NCBI RefSeq assembly: GCF_001266615.1
Contig: NZ_LGHZ01000004.1
Span: 186,001 to 250,000, forward strand
From: Kluyvera genomosp. 1
Lineage (GTDB): Bacteria > Pseudomonadota > Gammaproteobacteria > Enterobacterales > Enterobacteriaceae
Reading direction: 5' to 3'
DNA length: 64,000 nt
Below, one piece after another: positions 8,041 to 19,863 of the stretch. A program made the translations under genes and the position numbers. Positions within the stretch are counted from its first letter, which is position 1; each line of letters opens with the position of its first letter. The notes beneath the pieces are model-generated. The model saw nothing but the letters and a program-made list of their open reading frames with translations. It made no database searches and was not told the origin of the DNA.

Positions 8041-11000
8041 ATGTTACGGGTCTACCACTCCAACCGTCTGGATGTGCTGGAAGCATTGATGGAATTTATC
8101 GTTGAGCAGGACCGTCTGGCTGACCCCTTCGAGCCTGAAATGATCCTCGTACAAAGTACCGGGATGGCGCAGTGGCTGCAAATGACGCTGTCTCAGCGCT
8201 TTGGTATTGCGGCGAACATCGATTTCCCGCTGCCCGCGAGCTTTATCTGGGATATGTTTACGCGCGTATTACCTGAGATCCCCGGCGAAAGCGCCTTTAA
8301 CAAGCAAGGTATGAGCTGGAAGCTAATGACGCTGCTGCCGGGGATGCTTGATGATGAAGCCTTCACCCCGCTGCGCCATTACCTGACGGATGACGCCGAC
8401 AAGCGCAAGCTGTTCCAGTTGGCTTCCCGCGTTGCTGACCTCTATGACCAGTATCTGGTCTATCGCCCCGAGTGGCTGACCCAGTGGGAAGCAGGGTTGC
8501 TGGTTGATGGCGTGGGCGATGCCCAGCAGTGGCAGGCACCGCTGTGGAAAGCGTTGGTGGAGCATACCGCGGCGCTTGGACAACCGCAGTGGCACCGTGC
8601 CAACCTCTACCAACGTTTTATCGATACGCTGGAAAACAGCAGCGAAACGCCGGCCGGTTTGCCGCCACGGGTATTTATCTGCGGTATTTCCGCGCTGCCG
8701 CCGGTGTATCTGCATGCGCTTCAGGCACTGGGCAAGCACATCGATATCTACGTGTTGTTCACTAATCCCTGCCGCTACTACTGGGGCGATATCAAAGACC
8801 CCGCATTTCTCGCCAGATTAATGGCGCGGCAGCGTCGGCATTACCGTGAACAGCGTGAACTTCCTCTGTTCCAGGATTCTCAAACCGCGCCGGGGCTGTT
8901 TAATGACGACGGCGAGCAGGATGTCGGCAACCCAATGCTGGCTTCTTGGGGCAAGCTGGGCCGCGACTATATCTATTTGCTAGCAGGGCTTGAACGCTAT
9001 CAGGAGCTGGATGCGTTTGTTGATGTCGAGCCAGATAACCTGCTGCACAACCTTCAATATGACGTACTGGAGCTGAAAAACAGCGCCATTGCTGGGCGGA
9101 CCGCCGAAGAGTTCGCCCACAGCGGTGACAAACGATCGCTGGCGCTGGATGACCGCAGTCTGACCGTCCATGTCTGCCACAGCCCGCAGCGTGAGGTGGA
9201 AGTCCTGCACGATCGTCTGTTGGCAATGCTGGAAGCGGATCCCACGCTGACGCCGCGTGACATCATCGTGATGGTGGCGGATATCGACAGCTACAGTCCA
9301 TTTATTCAGGCCGTATTTGGTAGCGCTACCGGTGAGCGCTATCTGCCGTACGCCATTTCCGACCGTCGCGCCCGCCAGGCACACCCGGCAATGCAGGCCT
9401 TTATCACCCTGCTGTCGCTGCCGGATAGCCGCTTTACCAGTGAAGATGTGCTGGCGCTGCTCGACGTTCCGGTACTGGCCGCGCGCTTTAATATTGATGA
9501 GGCGGGGCTTTTGTATCTTCGTCAATGGGTTAATGAATCTGGTGTGCGCTGGGGGATGGACGACGATAACGTCCGCGAACTGGATCTGCCAGCCACCGGG
9601 CAACACACCTGGCGTTTTGGTCTGACGCGTATGCTGTTGGGTTATGCGATGGAGAGCAGTCAGGGTGAGTGGCAGGATGTCCTGCCATACGACGAATCCA
9701 GCGGCCTGATTGCCGAACTGGTCGGCCATCTGGCCTCGCTGCTGATGCAGCTCAATCGCTGGCGGCAGGTGCTGACGCAGGCGCGTTCGCTGGAAGAGTG
9801 GTTGCCGGTGTGCCGCGAAATGCTCAACGATTTCTTCTTACCCGATCAGGATACCGAAGCGGCGCTGACGCTGATTGAACAGCAGTGGCAGGCAATCATC
9901 GCCCAGGGCGTACAGTCGCAGTATGGTGGCGAAGTGCCGCTGTCTCTGCTGCGCGATGAGCTGGCGCAGCGTCTGGACCAGGAGCGTATTAGCCAACGCT
10001 TCCTTGCCGGGCCTATCAATATTTGTACCCTGATGCCGATGCGCTCTATTCCCTTCAAAGTGGTTTGCCTGCTGGGAATGAACGATGGTATCTACCCACG
10101 CGCGCTCGCACCGCTTGGCTTTGATTTGATGAGTCAGAAACCCGTGCGCGGTGACCGCAGCCGTCGTGACGATGACCGCTATCTGTTCCTTGAAGCGGTG
10201 ATGTCTGCAGAGAAGGCACTTTATATCAGCTATATCGGCCGTTCGATTCAGGACAACAGCGAACGTTATCCGTCGGTGCTGGTGCAGGAACTTTTAGACT
10301 ATATCGGCCAGAGCCATTGCCTGGAGGGTGACGAGTCGCTGAATTGCGACGAAAGCGAACAGCGGGTGAAGAATCACATTATGCATCTGCATAGCCGCAT
10401 GCCGTTTGACGCCGAAAACTATCGTGCTGATGAGCAGCAAAGTTATGCCCATGAGTGGCTGGCGGCGGCCAGCCAGCAGGGCGAAGCCCACGCCGATTTT
10501 ATTCAGCCACTTGAACCATTGGAACTCACTACGCTGCCGCTGGAACAGCTGCAGCGCTTTTGGCGTCACCCGGTACGCGCATTCTTCCAGCTACGGCTGC
10601 AGGTTAATTTCCGTAGTGAAGAGAGCGATATCCCTGATACAGAACCGTTCACCCTTGAAGGGCTCACGCGTTATCAGCTGAACCAGCAATTACTCAACAC
10701 CCTGATTGAGCAACAGGAACCGGAGCGAATGTATCGCCGCTATCGTGCCGCGGGCGAACTGCCCTATGGCCCGTTTGGCGAAATTGCCTGGGAGGCGCAG
10801 CGTCAGGAGATGACCGCGCTGGCCAGCCGGGTTATCGAGTATCGGCGTGCCGGTCAGAGTATGGAAATCGACCTTGAATGCGACGGGGTTAACATAACCG
10901 GATGGTTACCGCAGGTTCAGGAGAATGGACTGTTGCGCTGGCGGCCATCTTTGCTTAGCGTTTCACAAGGGATGCAACTTTGGCTGGAACACCTTGTCTA

Positions 11001-11412
11001 CTGTGCTAGCGGCGGCAACGGCGAAAGTCGTCTGCTGCTAAGAAAAGAGGGGGAATGGTGCTTCCCTCCGCTGGCGTCTGAGGAGGCTAACGCCTATCTG
11101 GCTCAGTTGGTTCAAGGCTATCGTCAGGGGATGTGCCAACCGTTGCTGTTTTTACCCGAGAGCGGCGGGGCATGGATAAAAGCCTGTTACGATGCCGAAA
11201 ATGATGCCATCTTAAGGGATGAAGAGACCCTGCAAAAAGCGCGTAGTAAATTTTTGCAGGCGTACGAAGGCAATATGGTGGTGAGCGGTGAAGGGGCTGA
11301 TGTCTGGTATCAACGCCTGTGGCGTACCCTGGAGCCCGCACAGTATGAAGCGATCGTTGAGCAAACGACGCCTTATCTACTCCCTGTATTTCACTTCAAT
11401 CAGTCAGTTTGA
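8041..11412 (+). CDS. recC: Exodeoxyribonuclease V gamma subunit RecC
   Basis: RecC is the large subunit of RecBCD that recognises Chi on the unwinding strand and holds RecB and RecD together during double-strand break repair. The 1123-aa product is one residue longer than in E. coli. It begins MLRVYHSNRLDVLEALMEF and has the dead-helicase architecture with conserved GMAQWLQM, HVCHSPQREVEVLHDRL and LPDSRFTSEDVLALLDVPVL. GTCAGGAGCC upstream provides the ribosome site. It is separated from the rest of recBCD by ptrA, as in E. coli. Confidence 0.97.
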   Translation: MLRVYHSNRLDVLEALMEFIVEQDRLADPFEPEMILVQSTGMAQWLQMTLSQRFGIAANIDFPLPASFIWDMFTRVLPEIPGESAFNKQGMSWKLMTLLPGMLDDEAFTPLRHYLTDDADKRKLFQLASRVADLYDQYLVYRPEWLTQWEAGLLVDGVGDAQQWQAPLWKALVEHTAALGQPQWHRANLYQRFIDTLENSSETPAGLPPRVFICGISALPPVYLHALQALGKHIDIYVLFTNPCRYYWGDIKDPAFLARLMARQRRHYREQRELPLFQDSQTAPGLFNDDGEQDVGNPMLASWGKLGRDYIYLLAGLERYQELDAFVDVEPDNLLHNLQYDVLELKNSAIAGRTAEEFAHSGDKRSLALDDRSLTVHVCHSPQREVEVLHDRLLAMLEADPTLTPRDIIVMVADIDSYSPFIQAVFGSATGERYLPYAISDRRARQAHPAMQAFITLLSLPDSRFTSEDVLALLDVPVLAARFNIDEAGLLYLRQWVNESGVRWGMDDDNVRELDLPATGQHTWRFGLTRMLLGYAMESSQGEWQDVLPYDESSGLIAELVGHLASLLMQLNRWRQVLTQARSLEEWLPVCREMLNDFFLPDQDTEAALTLIEQQWQAIIAQGVQSQYGGEVPLSLLRDELAQRLDQERISQRFLAGPINICTLMPMRSIPFKVVCLLGMNDGIYPRALAPLGFDLMSQKPVRGDRSRRDDDRYLFLEAVMSAEKALYISYIGRSIQDNSERYPSVLVQELLDYIGQSHCLEGDESLNCDESEQRVKNHIMHLHSRMPFDAENYRADEQQSYAHEWLAAASQQGEAHADFIQPLEPLELTTLPLEQLQRFWRHPVRAFFQLRLQVNFRSEESDIPDTEPFTLEGLTRYQLNQQLLNTLIEQQEPERMYRRYRAAGELPYGPFGEIAWEAQRQEMTALASRVIEYRRAGQSMEIDLECDGVNITGWLPQVQENGLLRWRPSLLSVSQGMQLWLEHLVYCASGGNGESRLLLRKEGEWCFPPLASEEANAYLAQLVQGYRQGMCQPLLFLPESGGAWIKACYDAENDAILRDEETLQKARSKFLQAYEGNMVVSGEGADVWYQRLWRTLEPAQYEAIVEQTTPYLLPVFHFNQSV

Positions 11413-11478
11413 TTGTATAAAAATTGCGCAAGTTGAGCGGTTGTTTTACTATGCGCATCGCGTCACGGACTGATGAGA

Positions 11479-11544
11479 GGTAGCCCGGATCAGGCAATTT
11501 GCCCTGCTTCGGGACGTCCCCGGTAAGGCGCAGACCGGGCTACC
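11479..11544. repeat. REP-like inverted repeat between recC and ptrA
   Basis: GGTAGCCCGG (11479-11488) and its complement CCGGGCTACC (11535-11544) bound a 66-nt GC-rich segment containing GGTAAGGCGCAG. This is the pattern of enterobacterial REP/BIME elements (GTAGCCCGGATAAGGC type). It lies in the 183-nt recC-ptrA spacer and could stabilise the recC message end or bind gyrase; both roles are inference from the family. Confidence 0.65.
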
Positions 11545-11595
11545 TGCACAAGCATTAAGATTTTTAGCAGTATTTGTTAATGGTGAGGTCCGTGA

Positions 11596-14481
11596 ATGCC
11601 CCGCAGTATTTGGTTAAGTATTGTTGTATTCGTCACAGCCCTTTGGGCGACCGTTGGTCAGGCAGACACCGGGTGGCAACCGATTAAGGAAACCATCCGC
11701 AAAAGCGAAAAGGACACTCGCCAGTATCAGGCCATTACGTTGGATAACAACATGGTTGTCCTGCTGGTTTCCGATCCTCAGGCGGTGAAATCACTGTCGG
11801 CGCTGGTGGTGCCTATTGGTTCGCTTGAAGATCCTGATTCTCATCCGGGTCTTGCGCACTATCTTGAGCACATGACGCTGATGGGCTCAAAAAACTACCC
11901 GCAGCCTGACAATCTTGCCGAATTCTTAAAAATGCACGGCGGTAGCCACAATGCCAGTACAGCACCGTATCGCACCGCCTTCTATCTGGAAGTCGAGAAC
12001 GATGCGTTGCAGGGGGCGGTGGACCGGCTTGCTGATGCCATTGCCGCACCGCTGCTGGATAAAAAATACGTCGATCGTGAGCGCAATGCGGTAAATGCCG
12101 AGCTGACCATGGCCCGTACTCGTGATGGTATGCGTATGGCGCAGGTGAGCGCAGAAACCATCAACCCTGAGCATCCCGGCGCACGCTTCTCCGGCGGCAA
12201 TCTTGAAACGCTGAGCGATAAACCGGATAGCCCGGTCTACGATGCCTTACTGGCGTTTCGCGATAAGTACTACTCTGCCAACCTGATGAAGGCCGTGATT
12301 TACAGCAATAAGCCGCTGCCTGAGCTGGCTAAAATCGCCGCGCAGACCTACGGCCGCGTACCGAACAAATCGATTGAACGCCCGGAAATCACCGTTCCGG
12401 TGGTGACCGATGCGCAAAAAGGCATTGTTATTCACTACGTCCCGGCGCTGCCGCGCAAAGTGCTGCGCGTCGAGTTCCGTATCGACAATAACTCTGACCA
12501 GTTCCGCAGCAAAACGGATGAGCTGATCACCTATATGATCGGTAACCGTACCCCGGGTACCTTATCCGACTGGCTGCAAAAACAAGGGCTGGTGGAAGGT
12601 ATTCGCGCTGACTCCGATCCGGTGGTTAACGGCAACAGCGGTGTGTTGGCTATCTCTGCGACCCTGACCGATAAAGGCCTCGCGCACCGCGATGAGGTCG
12701 TTGCCGCCATTTTCCGCTACCTCGATGTGATGCGTGAGAAAGGTATCGACAAAAGCTACTTTGATGAACTGGCCCACGTGCTGGATCTCGACTTCCGCTA
12801 TCCGTCGATTAACCGCAACATGGATTACGTTGAATGGCTGGCGGATACCATGATCCGCGTTCCGGTTCAGCATACGCTGGACGCGGTGAATATCGCCGAC
12901 CGTTACGATGCGCAAGCGGTTAAAGATCGCCTGGCGATGATGACTCCGCAGAATGCCCGTATCTGGTACATCAGCCCGAAAGAGCCGCATAACAAAGTGG
13001 CCTATTTTGTGGATGCCCCGTACCAGGTCGACAAAATCGGCGCGGAGACCTTTACCAAATGGCAGAAGGCTTCCAGCGCGATTGACCTCAACTTACCGAA
13101 GCTGAACCCGTATATTCCGGATGACTTCACGCTGATTAAGCCTGAGAAAAGCACCGAGCGCCCGCAGCTTATCGTCGATGAGCCGCAGCTGCGCCTGGTG
13201 TATATGCCGAGCCGCTACTTTGCGAGTGAGCCGAAAGCCGATATCACGATGATTCTGCGTAACCCGCAGGCCATGGACAGCGCGAAAAGCCAGGTGATGT
13301 TTGCCCTCAATGACTACCTGGCAGGTATTGCGCTGGATCAGCTCAGCAACCAGGCCGCTGTGGGTGGCATTAGCTTCTCGACCGGTGCCAACAATGGTCT
13401 GATGCTCAACGCCAATGGCTACACCCAGCGTCTGCCTCAACTGTTCGACGCGCTGCTGCAGGGCTATTTCAGCTACACGCCAACCGAAGAACAGCTTGAG
13501 CAGGCCAAGTCCTGGTACAAGCAGATGATGGATTCGGCGGAGAAAGGCAAAGCCTACGAACAGGCGATTATGCCGATTCAGATGGTCTCGCAGGTACCGT
13601 ATTTCCAGCGTGACGAGCGCAAAGCGCTGCTGCCATCCATTACGTTAAAAGAGGTGATGGATTATCGCGACCAGCTTAAAGCGGGCGGACGTCCTGAGTT
13701 TATGGTGATTGGCAACCTGAGCCGTGAACAGTCGACCACGCTTGCGCGCGACGTGCAGACGCAGCTTGGCGCCCACGGCAATGAATGGTGCCGCAATAAA
13801 GATGTGCTGGTTGATAAACAGCAGAACGCTATCTTTGAAAAAGCCGGAAGCAGCACCGACTCCGCGCTGGCGGCGGTATTTGTTCCGCCAAACGTGGATG
13901 AGTTCTCAAGCTCGGCGGCAAGTTCTATGCTGGCGCAAATCGTCCAGCCGTGGTTCTACACTCAACTGCGTACCGAAGAGCAGTTGGGCTATGCGGTATT
14001 TGCCTTCTCCATGAACATTGGCCGCCAGTGGGGCATGGGCTTCCTGCTGCAAAGTAACGAAAAACAGCCGGCCTTCCTGTGGGATCGCTTTAAGGCCTTC
14101 TTCCCGACGGCAGAACAAAAGCTTCGGGCGATGAAACCGGAAGAGTTCGCGCAGATCCAGCAGGCGGTCATTGCCGATATGCTGCAAGCGCCGCAAACGC
14201 TGGGTGACGAAGCCTCGCAGCTGAGCAAAGATTTCGATCGCGGTAATATGGCCTTCGATTCACGTGCTAAAGTAGTGGCCCAAATTAAACTGTTAACGCC
14301 GCAAAAACTGGCCGATTTCTTCCACCAGACGGTGGTAGCACCACAGGGCATGACGGTACTGTCGCAGGTCTCCGGTAGCCAAAATGGCAAAGGTGACTAC
14401 GCGCACCCTGAAGGCTGGAAGGTGTGGCAGAGTATCACCGCGTTGCAGCAATCCTTACCCTTAAGACGAGAGAACGAATGA
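11596..14481 (+). CDS. ptrA: Pitrilysin (protease III), periplasmic zinc metalloprotease
   Basis: Pitrilysin is an M16 family periplasmic protease that degrades small polypeptides. The 961-aa product (E. coli 962) has an N-terminal signal peptide ending near residue 23 (TVGQA). The inverted zinc motif HYLEH places zinc ligands at H88 and H92 and the catalytic Glu at E91, with a further Glu expected downstream in the RNAVNAELTMA region. The second half is the inactive M16 repeat. Its stop overlaps the recB start (ATGA), so ptrA and recB are coupled despite unrelated functions, an arrangement conserved in E. coli. Confidence 0.97.
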   Translation: MPRSIWLSIVVFVTALWATVGQADTGWQPIKETIRKSEKDTRQYQAITLDNNMVVLLVSDPQAVKSLSALVVPIGSLEDPDSHPGLAHYLEHMTLMGSKNYPQPDNLAEFLKMHGGSHNASTAPYRTAFYLEVENDALQGAVDRLADAIAAPLLDKKYVDRERNAVNAELTMARTRDGMRMAQVSAETINPEHPGARFSGGNLETLSDKPDSPVYDALLAFRDKYYSANLMKAVIYSNKPLPELAKIAAQTYGRVPNKSIERPEITVPVVTDAQKGIVIHYVPALPRKVLRVEFRIDNNSDQFRSKTDELITYMIGNRTPGTLSDWLQKQGLVEGIRADSDPVVNGNSGVLAISATLTDKGLAHRDEVVAAIFRYLDVMREKGIDKSYFDELAHVLDLDFRYPSINRNMDYVEWLADTMIRVPVQHTLDAVNIADRYDAQAVKDRLAMMTPQNARIWYISPKEPHNKVAYFVDAPYQVDKIGAETFTKWQKASSAIDLNLPKLNPYIPDDFTLIKPEKSTERPQLIVDEPQLRLVYMPSRYFASEPKADITMILRNPQAMDSAKSQVMFALNDYLAGIALDQLSNQAAVGGISFSTGANNGLMLNANGYTQRLPQLFDALLQGYFSYTPTEEQLEQAKSWYKQMMDSAEKGKAYEQAIMPIQMVSQVPYFQRDERKALLPSITLKEVMDYRDQLKAGGRPEFMVIGNLSREQSTTLARDVQTQLGAHGNEWCRNKDVLVDKQQNAIFEKAGSSTDSALAAVFVPPNVDEFSSSAASSMLAQIVQPWFYTQLRTEEQLGYAVFAFSMNIGRQWGMGFLLQSNEKQPAFLWDRFKAFFPTAEQKLRAMKPEEFAQIQQAVIADMLQAPQTLGDEASQLSKDFDRGNMAFDSRAKVVAQIKLLTPQKLADFFHQTVVAPQGMTVLSQVSGSQNGKGDYAHPEGWKVWQSITALQQSLPLRRENE

Positions 14482-17400
14482 CCGATACCGCCGAGTCCCT
14501 TGATCCCCTGCGCTTGCCCCTTCTTGGTGAGCGCCTGATTGAAGCCTCAGCGGGCACCGGAAAAACCTTCACCATCGCCGCACTCTACCTGCGGCTTCTG
14601 CTGGGGCTTGGCGGCGAGGCCGCCTATCCCCGGCAGGTCAACGTCGAAGAATTGCTGGTGGTGACCTTCACCGAAGCCGCCACTGAAGAGCTGCGCGGGC
14701 GTATTCGTAGCAATATTCATGAACTGCGCGTCGCCTGTCTGCGTAACGCCACCGATAATCCCCTCTATGCCAGTCTGCTGGCGGAAATCGACGATCTCCA
14801 GCAAGCGGCGAGCGTATTGCTGTTGGCTGAACGTCAGATGGATGATGCCGCGGTTTTTACCATTCACGGCTTCTGCCAGCGGATGCTCAGTCTTAACGCC
14901 TTTGAGTCCGGCATGCTGTTTGAACAGCAGCTGATCGAAGACGAATCTCAACTGCGTTACCAGGCCTGCGCCGACTTCTGGCGACGTCATTGCTACCCGC
15001 TGAACCGCGATATTGCGCAGGTGATTGTCGAGTCGTGGAAAGGGCCTCAGGATCTGCTGAAGTCTATCGATCGTTACCTGCAGGGCGAAGCGCCACAGCT
15101 GAAAATGCCGATAAGCGATGCGGAAACGCTGGAATCCCGCCATCAGAAGATCCTCGCGCAGATTTGCGAGATCAAACAGCTGTGGCTAACGCACGTTGGC
15201 GAACTGGATGCGCTGCTGGAAAACTCAGGTATTGATCGCCGCAAGTTTAACCGCGGTAATCAGGGGAAATGGATCGACAAAATCAGCAGTTGGGCGCAAG
15301 AAGAGACACAAAACTACCAGTTGCCCGACGCGCTGGAAAAATTCAGCCAGCCGTTTTTGGTTGAACGCACCAAAGCAGGCGGGGAAGTGCCCACACACTC
15401 TCTGTTCAGCGCTATCGAACGGCTGCTGGATTCACCGCTGACGCTCAACGATCTGGTGATTGCTCAGGCGATGACGGAAATTCGTGAGGCGGTGGCACGC
15501 GAGAAACGGCGTCGCGGTGAACTGGGCTTTGACGACATGCTGAGCCGGCTCGATGAAGCCTTGTACGGGGACAGCGGTGATGCATTGGCTGCCGCCATTC
15601 GCCAGCGTTTCCCGGTGGCGATGATCGATGAATTCCAGGATACCGACCCGCAGCAGTATCGAATTTTTCGCCGCATCTGGCGGCAGCAGCCGGAGACCGC
15701 GCTGCTGCTGATTGGTGACCCGAAACAGGCTATCTATGCCTTCCGCGGCGCCGATATCTTCACCTACATGCGCGCGCGCGGCGACGTTGCCGCACATTAC
15801 ACGCTCGACACCAACTGGCGTTCCGCGCCGGGCATGGTGGAAAGCGTCAACCGCCTGTTTGGGCTGGTTGATAACCCCTTTATGTTCCGCGATATTCCGT
15901 TCCTGCCCGTCAAATCGGCGGATAAAAACGCCGCGCTGCGCTTTGAGGTTGACGGAGAAAAACAGCCGGCGATGAACCTGTGGCTGATGCCCGGTGAAGG
16001 GGTCAGCGCGGGGGATTATCAGAATGTGATGGCCCAGCAGTGCGCGGCGCAAATTCGCGACTGGCTTACCGCAGGACAGGGCGGTACCGCGCTGCTGTGG
16101 CGTGGCGACAAAGCTCATCCGGTGAAGGCTTCCGATATCACCGTGCTGGTGCGTAACCGCCAGGAGGCGTCGCTTATCCGGGATGCCTTAAACGCGTTGG
16201 CAATCCCCTCGGTGTATCTGTCAAACCGCGACAGCGTGTTTGAAACTCCTGAGGCGCAGGAGCTGCTGTGGGTGCTGCAGGCGGTACTGACGCCGGAGCG
16301 GGAAAACACCCTGCGCAGCGCGCTGGCAACATCAATGTTTGGCCTCAATGCGCTGGATATTGAGCGGCTAAACCAGGATGAAAATGCCTGGGATGCGCTG
16401 GTGGAAGAATTTAGCGAATACCGCAATATCTGGCAGCGGCGCGGGGTGATGCCGATGATTCGTGCCCTGATGAATGCCCGTTCGCTGGCGGAAAACCTGC
16501 TGGCGACGCACGGCGGCGAGCGGCGTTTAACCGATATCCTACATCTCAGCGAGCTACTGCAAGAGGCGGCTACCCAACTTGAGAGCGAGCATGCGCTGGT
16601 GCGCTGGCTGAATCAGCAGGTGGCTGAACCGGATACTAACGCCTCTAGCCAGCAAATGCGTCTGGAGAGCGACAAACACCTGGTGCAGATTGTCACCATT
16701 CACAAATCGAAAGGGCTGGAGTATCCGCTGGTCTGGCTGCCGTTTATCGCTCGCTTCCGTAAAGAGAAACAGGCGTTTTATCATGACCGCGAGTCGTTTG
16801 CTGCGGTGCTCGATCTTAACGAAAGCGATGAGAGCCTGGAGCTGGCGGAAGCCGAACGTCTGGCAGAGGATCTGCGTCTGCTGTATGTGGCCTTAACCCG
16901 CGCGGTATGGCACTGCAGTCTTGGTATTGCGCCGTTAACCGCGCGCCGCAGCGATAAACCCACCGATACCGAATTACATCACAGTGCGCCGGGAAGGCTG
17001 CTGCAAAAAGGCGAGGTGCTGACCGCCGCAGGGCTGGAATCCTGCCTGCGTGCGCTGTGCGACGAACATATCGCACTGACGCCCGTCACGACACCGGATG
17101 ATGCTCGCTGGCAGCCGGTACAGGCAGAGATGCCGGAGCTGGCAGCGCGCCAGGTACTGCGACGCGTGCTTGATGACTGGCGAGTCACCAGCTATTCCGG
17201 CCTGCAACAGAGCGGGCACAGCGTGGCACAGGATCTGTTGCCGCGTCTGGATATTGATGCCGTGGGTACCGGTGATACTCAGCCGGAGCCTGCGATGACA
17301 CCGCACAACTTCCCGCGTGGGGCGTCGCCGGGGACTTTCCTGCATAGCCTGTTTGAAGATCTCGACTTTACCCAGCCGATTGATCCCGTCTGGATGCGTG

Positions 17401-18017
17401 AAAAACTGCAAAGCAACGGCTTCGGCGAAGAGTGGGAGCCAGTGCTGACTCAGTGGATTTCGCAGGTGCTGGCGGCCCCGCTAGCAGAAAGCGGGATTGC
17501 GCTCAATCAGCTCAGCGCCCGGCAAAAACAGGTGGAGATGGAGTTTTATCTGCCAATTGGTAAAACCCTCGATGCGCGAGCGCTGGACGCGCTAACTCGT
17601 CGCTACGACCCCCTATCCGCAGGCTGTCCGGAGCTCGATTTCCGTCAGGTTCGCGGCATGCTGAAGGGCTTTATCGACCTCGTTTTCCGCCACGACGGGC
17701 GTTATTACCTGCTGGACTACAAGTCCAACTATCTGGGGGAAAACGGCGAAGCCTACACCCAACAGGCGATGGCGCAAGCCATGCAGGCGCACCGCTATGA
17801 CCTGCAGTATCAGCTCTATACCCTGGCGCTGCACCGCTATCTGCGCCACCGCATTGCCGACTACGACTATCAACGTCACTTCGGCGGTGTGATTTATCTG
17901 TTCCTGCGCGGTGTAGACGGTGAGGCAGGACAGCAGGGAATATTCACCACCCGGCCCGATCCGGCACTGATTACGGCAATGGATGCGCTGTTTGCCGGAG
18001 AGGAGTTAAACGCATGA
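14478..18017 (+). CDS. recB: Exodeoxyribonuclease V beta subunit RecB
   Basis: RecB is the 3'-5' helicase and sole nuclease of RecBCD and loads RecA after Chi. From the ATG at 14478 the product is 1179 aa (E. coli 1180). Walker A is ASAGTGKT (residues 23-30) and the UvrD-type motifs [12 protein letters not shown] and [10 protein letters not shown]-like [12 protein letters not shown] follow. The C-terminal nuclease domain shows [20 protein letters not shown] then DYKSN, providing the metal-binding Asp, Asp and Lys. The start overlaps the ptrA stop by 4 nt and the end overlaps the recD start by 4 nt. Confidence 0.97.
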   Translation: MTDTAESLDPLRLPLLGERLIEASAGTGKTFTIAALYLRLLLGLGGEAAYPRQVNVEELLVVTFTEAATEELRGRIRSNIHELRVACLRNATDNPLYASLLAEIDDLQQAASVLLLAERQMDDAAVFTIHGFCQRMLSLNAFESGMLFEQQLIEDESQLRYQACADFWRRHCYPLNRDIAQVIVESWKGPQDLLKSIDRYLQGEAPQLKMPISDAETLESRHQKILAQICEIKQLWLTHVGELDALLENSGIDRRKFNRGNQGKWIDKISSWAQEETQNYQLPDALEKFSQPFLVERTKAGGEVPTHSLFSAIERLLDSPLTLNDLVIAQAMTEIREAVAREKRRRGELGFDDMLSRLDEALYGDSGDALAAAIRQRFPVAMIDEFQDTDPQQYRIFRRIWRQQPETALLLIGDPKQAIYAFRGADIFTYMRARGDVAAHYTLDTNWRSAPGMVESVNRLFGLVDNPFMFRDIPFLPVKSADKNAALRFEVDGEKQPAMNLWLMPGEGVSAGDYQNVMAQQCAAQIRDWLTAGQGGTALLWRGDKAHPVKASDITVLVRNRQEASLIRDALNALAIPSVYLSNRDSVFETPEAQELLWVLQAVLTPERENTLRSALATSMFGLNALDIERLNQDENAWDALVEEFSEYRNIWQRRGVMPMIRALMNARSLAENLLATHGGERRLTDILHLSELLQEAATQLESEHALVRWLNQQVAEPDTNASSQQMRLESDKHLVQIVTIHKSKGLEYPLVWLPFIARFRKEKQAFYHDRESFAAVLDLNESDESLELAEAERLAEDLRLLYVALTRAVWHCSLGIAPLTARRSDKPTDTELHHSAPGRLLQKGEVLTAAGLESCLRALCDEHIALTPVTTPDDARWQPVQAEMPELAARQVLRRVLDDWRVTSYSGLQQSGHSVAQDLLPRLDIDAVGTGDTQPEPAMTPHNFPRGASPGTFLHSLFEDLDFTQPIDPVWMREKLQSNGFGEEWEPVLTQWISQVLAAPLAESGIALNQLSARQKQVEMEFYLPIGKTLDARALDALTRRYDPLSAGCPELDFRQVRGMLKGFIDLVFRHDGRYYLLDYKSNYLGENGEAYTQQAMAQAMQAHRYDLQYQLYTLALHRYLRHRIADYDYQRHFGGVIYLFLRGVDGEAGQQGIFTTRPDPALITAMDALFAGEELNA

Positions 18018-19852
18018 CGCTCGAACAACGCCTGCTGGAGGCCGTCGAACTTAAGCTGCTGCGACCGCTGGACGTGCAGTTTGCGCTAATGGTGGCGCAG
18101 AATGAACATCCGGCAGTGATGCTGGCGGCCGCCATGCTGAGCCACGATACCGGCGAAGGGCACGTTTGTCTGCCGCTTTCACACCTGAATCCAGCGATGC
18201 AACCAAAGGGCCGTGCGCGTGAGTTGTGGCAACAACTGTTTGCGGATGCCGCTGCGCCTGAAGACTGGGAAACGTTGCTATTGGATTCGCAGGCGGTCAG
18301 CAATGGAGAGCGCCCATCACCGCTGATTTTAAGCCGTGAACGCCTGTATCTGAACCGCATGTGGCACAACGAACTGACCGTCGCCCGCTTCTTTAGCGAT
18401 ACCCAGGCACCGTTTGCCGTCGATGAAGAACGGCTGGCGACAACGCTAAACGCGCTGTTTCCGGCAAGCGCAACGGTGGACTGGCAAAAAGTGGCGGCCG
18501 CCGTTGCGTTGACGCGGCGTATTTCGGTGATTTCCGGTGGCCCGGGTACCGGTAAAACGACCACCGTTGCCAAATTGCTGGCGGCGTTGGTGCAGATGTC
18601 TGGTACGGAAAAGTGCCGAATCCGTCTGGCGGCGCCCACCGGGAAAGCTGCGGCCCGACTCACCGAATCACTGGGAGCCGCGCTGCGTAAGCTAGACCTG
18701 AGCGATGAACAAAAGGCAATGCTGCCAACTGATGCCAGCACGCTGCACCGTCTGCTGGGCGCGCAGCCCGGTAGCCAGAGGCTGCGCTACCACGCGGATA
18801 ACCCACTGCACCTGGACGTGCTGGTGGTGGATGAAGCCTCCATGATTGACCTGCCGATGATGGCGCGGCTGATTGATGCGCTGCCGCCGCATGGGCGGGT
18901 GATTTTTCTCGGCGATCGCGATCAGCTGGCATCGGTCGAAGCCGGAGCGGTGCTGGGCGATATCTGTAGCTGGGTGAGCGCAGGCTATACCGAAGAACGA
19001 GCGTGTGAGCTGAGCCGCTTAGTCGGGGCTGAGGTACCAGCTGGAGAGGGTTATGCAGCGAGTGCGCTGCGCGACAGCCTGTGCCTGCTGCGCACCAGCT
19101 ATCGTTTCGGCAGCGATTCCGGTATCGGGCAGCTTGCCAGCGCGGTAAACCGCGGAGATAAAAAAGCCGTCGGTGAGGCCTTCGTGCGTGGGTTTAGCGA
19201 TATCGAACTCAAGCCGCTGCGCACAACTGAAGATTACAGCGCGATGCTTGACGACGCGCGTGCGGGCTACGGGCATTATCTCCAGCTGCTGCGTGAAAAA
19301 GCGGAGCCATCGGTGATCCTGGCCGCATTTGGTGAATACCAGCTGCTCTGCGCTTTGCGCGAGGGGCCGTGGGGCGTCGCAGGTCTGAATACACAGTTTG
19401 AACAGATATTGACGCGCCATCGACAAATTGTGCCGCAGCGCCATTCGCGCTGGTATGAGGGCCGTCCGGTAATGATTACGCGCAACGACAGCGCGCTCGG
19501 GCTGTTTAACGGTGATATCGGTATCGCATTGGAGAGGGGGCAGGGGACGCGCGTTTGGTTCCCGATGCCGGACGGCACCATTAAATCCGTGCAGCCTAGC
19601 CGCTTGCCGGAGCATGATACCGCATGGGTCATGACCGTGCACAAATCCCAAGGCTCTGAGTTTACCCACGCCGCCCTGGTGCTGCCGACGCAGGTTGTGC
19701 CGGTGGTAAGCCGCGAGCTGATTTACACCGCCATTACGCGTGCGAAAGCCCGTTTGTCGATGTATGCCGATGAAAATCTGCTGGCGCAGGCCATTGCCAC
19801 CCGTACCGAACGGCGCAGTGGGCTGGCGGCGATTTTCGCCGAAATGGCTTAG
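18014..19852 (+). CDS. recD: Exodeoxyribonuclease V alpha subunit RecD
   Basis: RecD is the fast 5'-3' helicase of RecBCD. The 612-aa product is slightly longer than E. coli RecD (608). Walker A is GGPGTGKTT at residues 175-183, Walker B is [11 protein letters not shown], and the C-terminal helicase motif [15 protein letters not shown] is present. The ATGA overlap with recB indicates coupled translation. It is followed by the repeat array that separates it from the convergent argA. Confidence 0.96.
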   Translation: MTLEQRLLEAVELKLLRPLDVQFALMVAQNEHPAVMLAAAMLSHDTGEGHVCLPLSHLNPAMQPKGRARELWQQLFADAAAPEDWETLLLDSQAVSNGERPSPLILSRERLYLNRMWHNELTVARFFSDTQAPFAVDEERLATTLNALFPASATVDWQKVAAAVALTRRISVISGGPGTGKTTTVAKLLAALVQMSGTEKCRIRLAAPTGKAAARLTESLGAALRKLDLSDEQKAMLPTDASTLHRLLGAQPGSQRLRYHADNPLHLDVLVVDEASMIDLPMMARLIDALPPHGRVIFLGDRDQLASVEAGAVLGDICSWVSAGYTEERACELSRLVGAEVPAGEGYAASALRDSLCLLRTSYRFGSDSGIGQLASAVNRGDKKAVGEAFVRGFSDIELKPLRTTEDYSAMLDDARAGYGHYLQLLREKAEPSVILAAFGEYQLLCALREGPWGVAGLNTQFEQILTRHRQIVPQRHSRWYEGRPVMITRNDSALGLFNGDIGIALERGQGTRVWFPMPDGTIKSVQPSRLPEHDTAWVMTVHKSQGSEFTHAALVLPTQVVPVVSRELIYTAITRAKARLSMYADENLLAQAIATRTERRSGLAAIFAEMA

Positions 19853-19863
19853 CTCGGAACATC

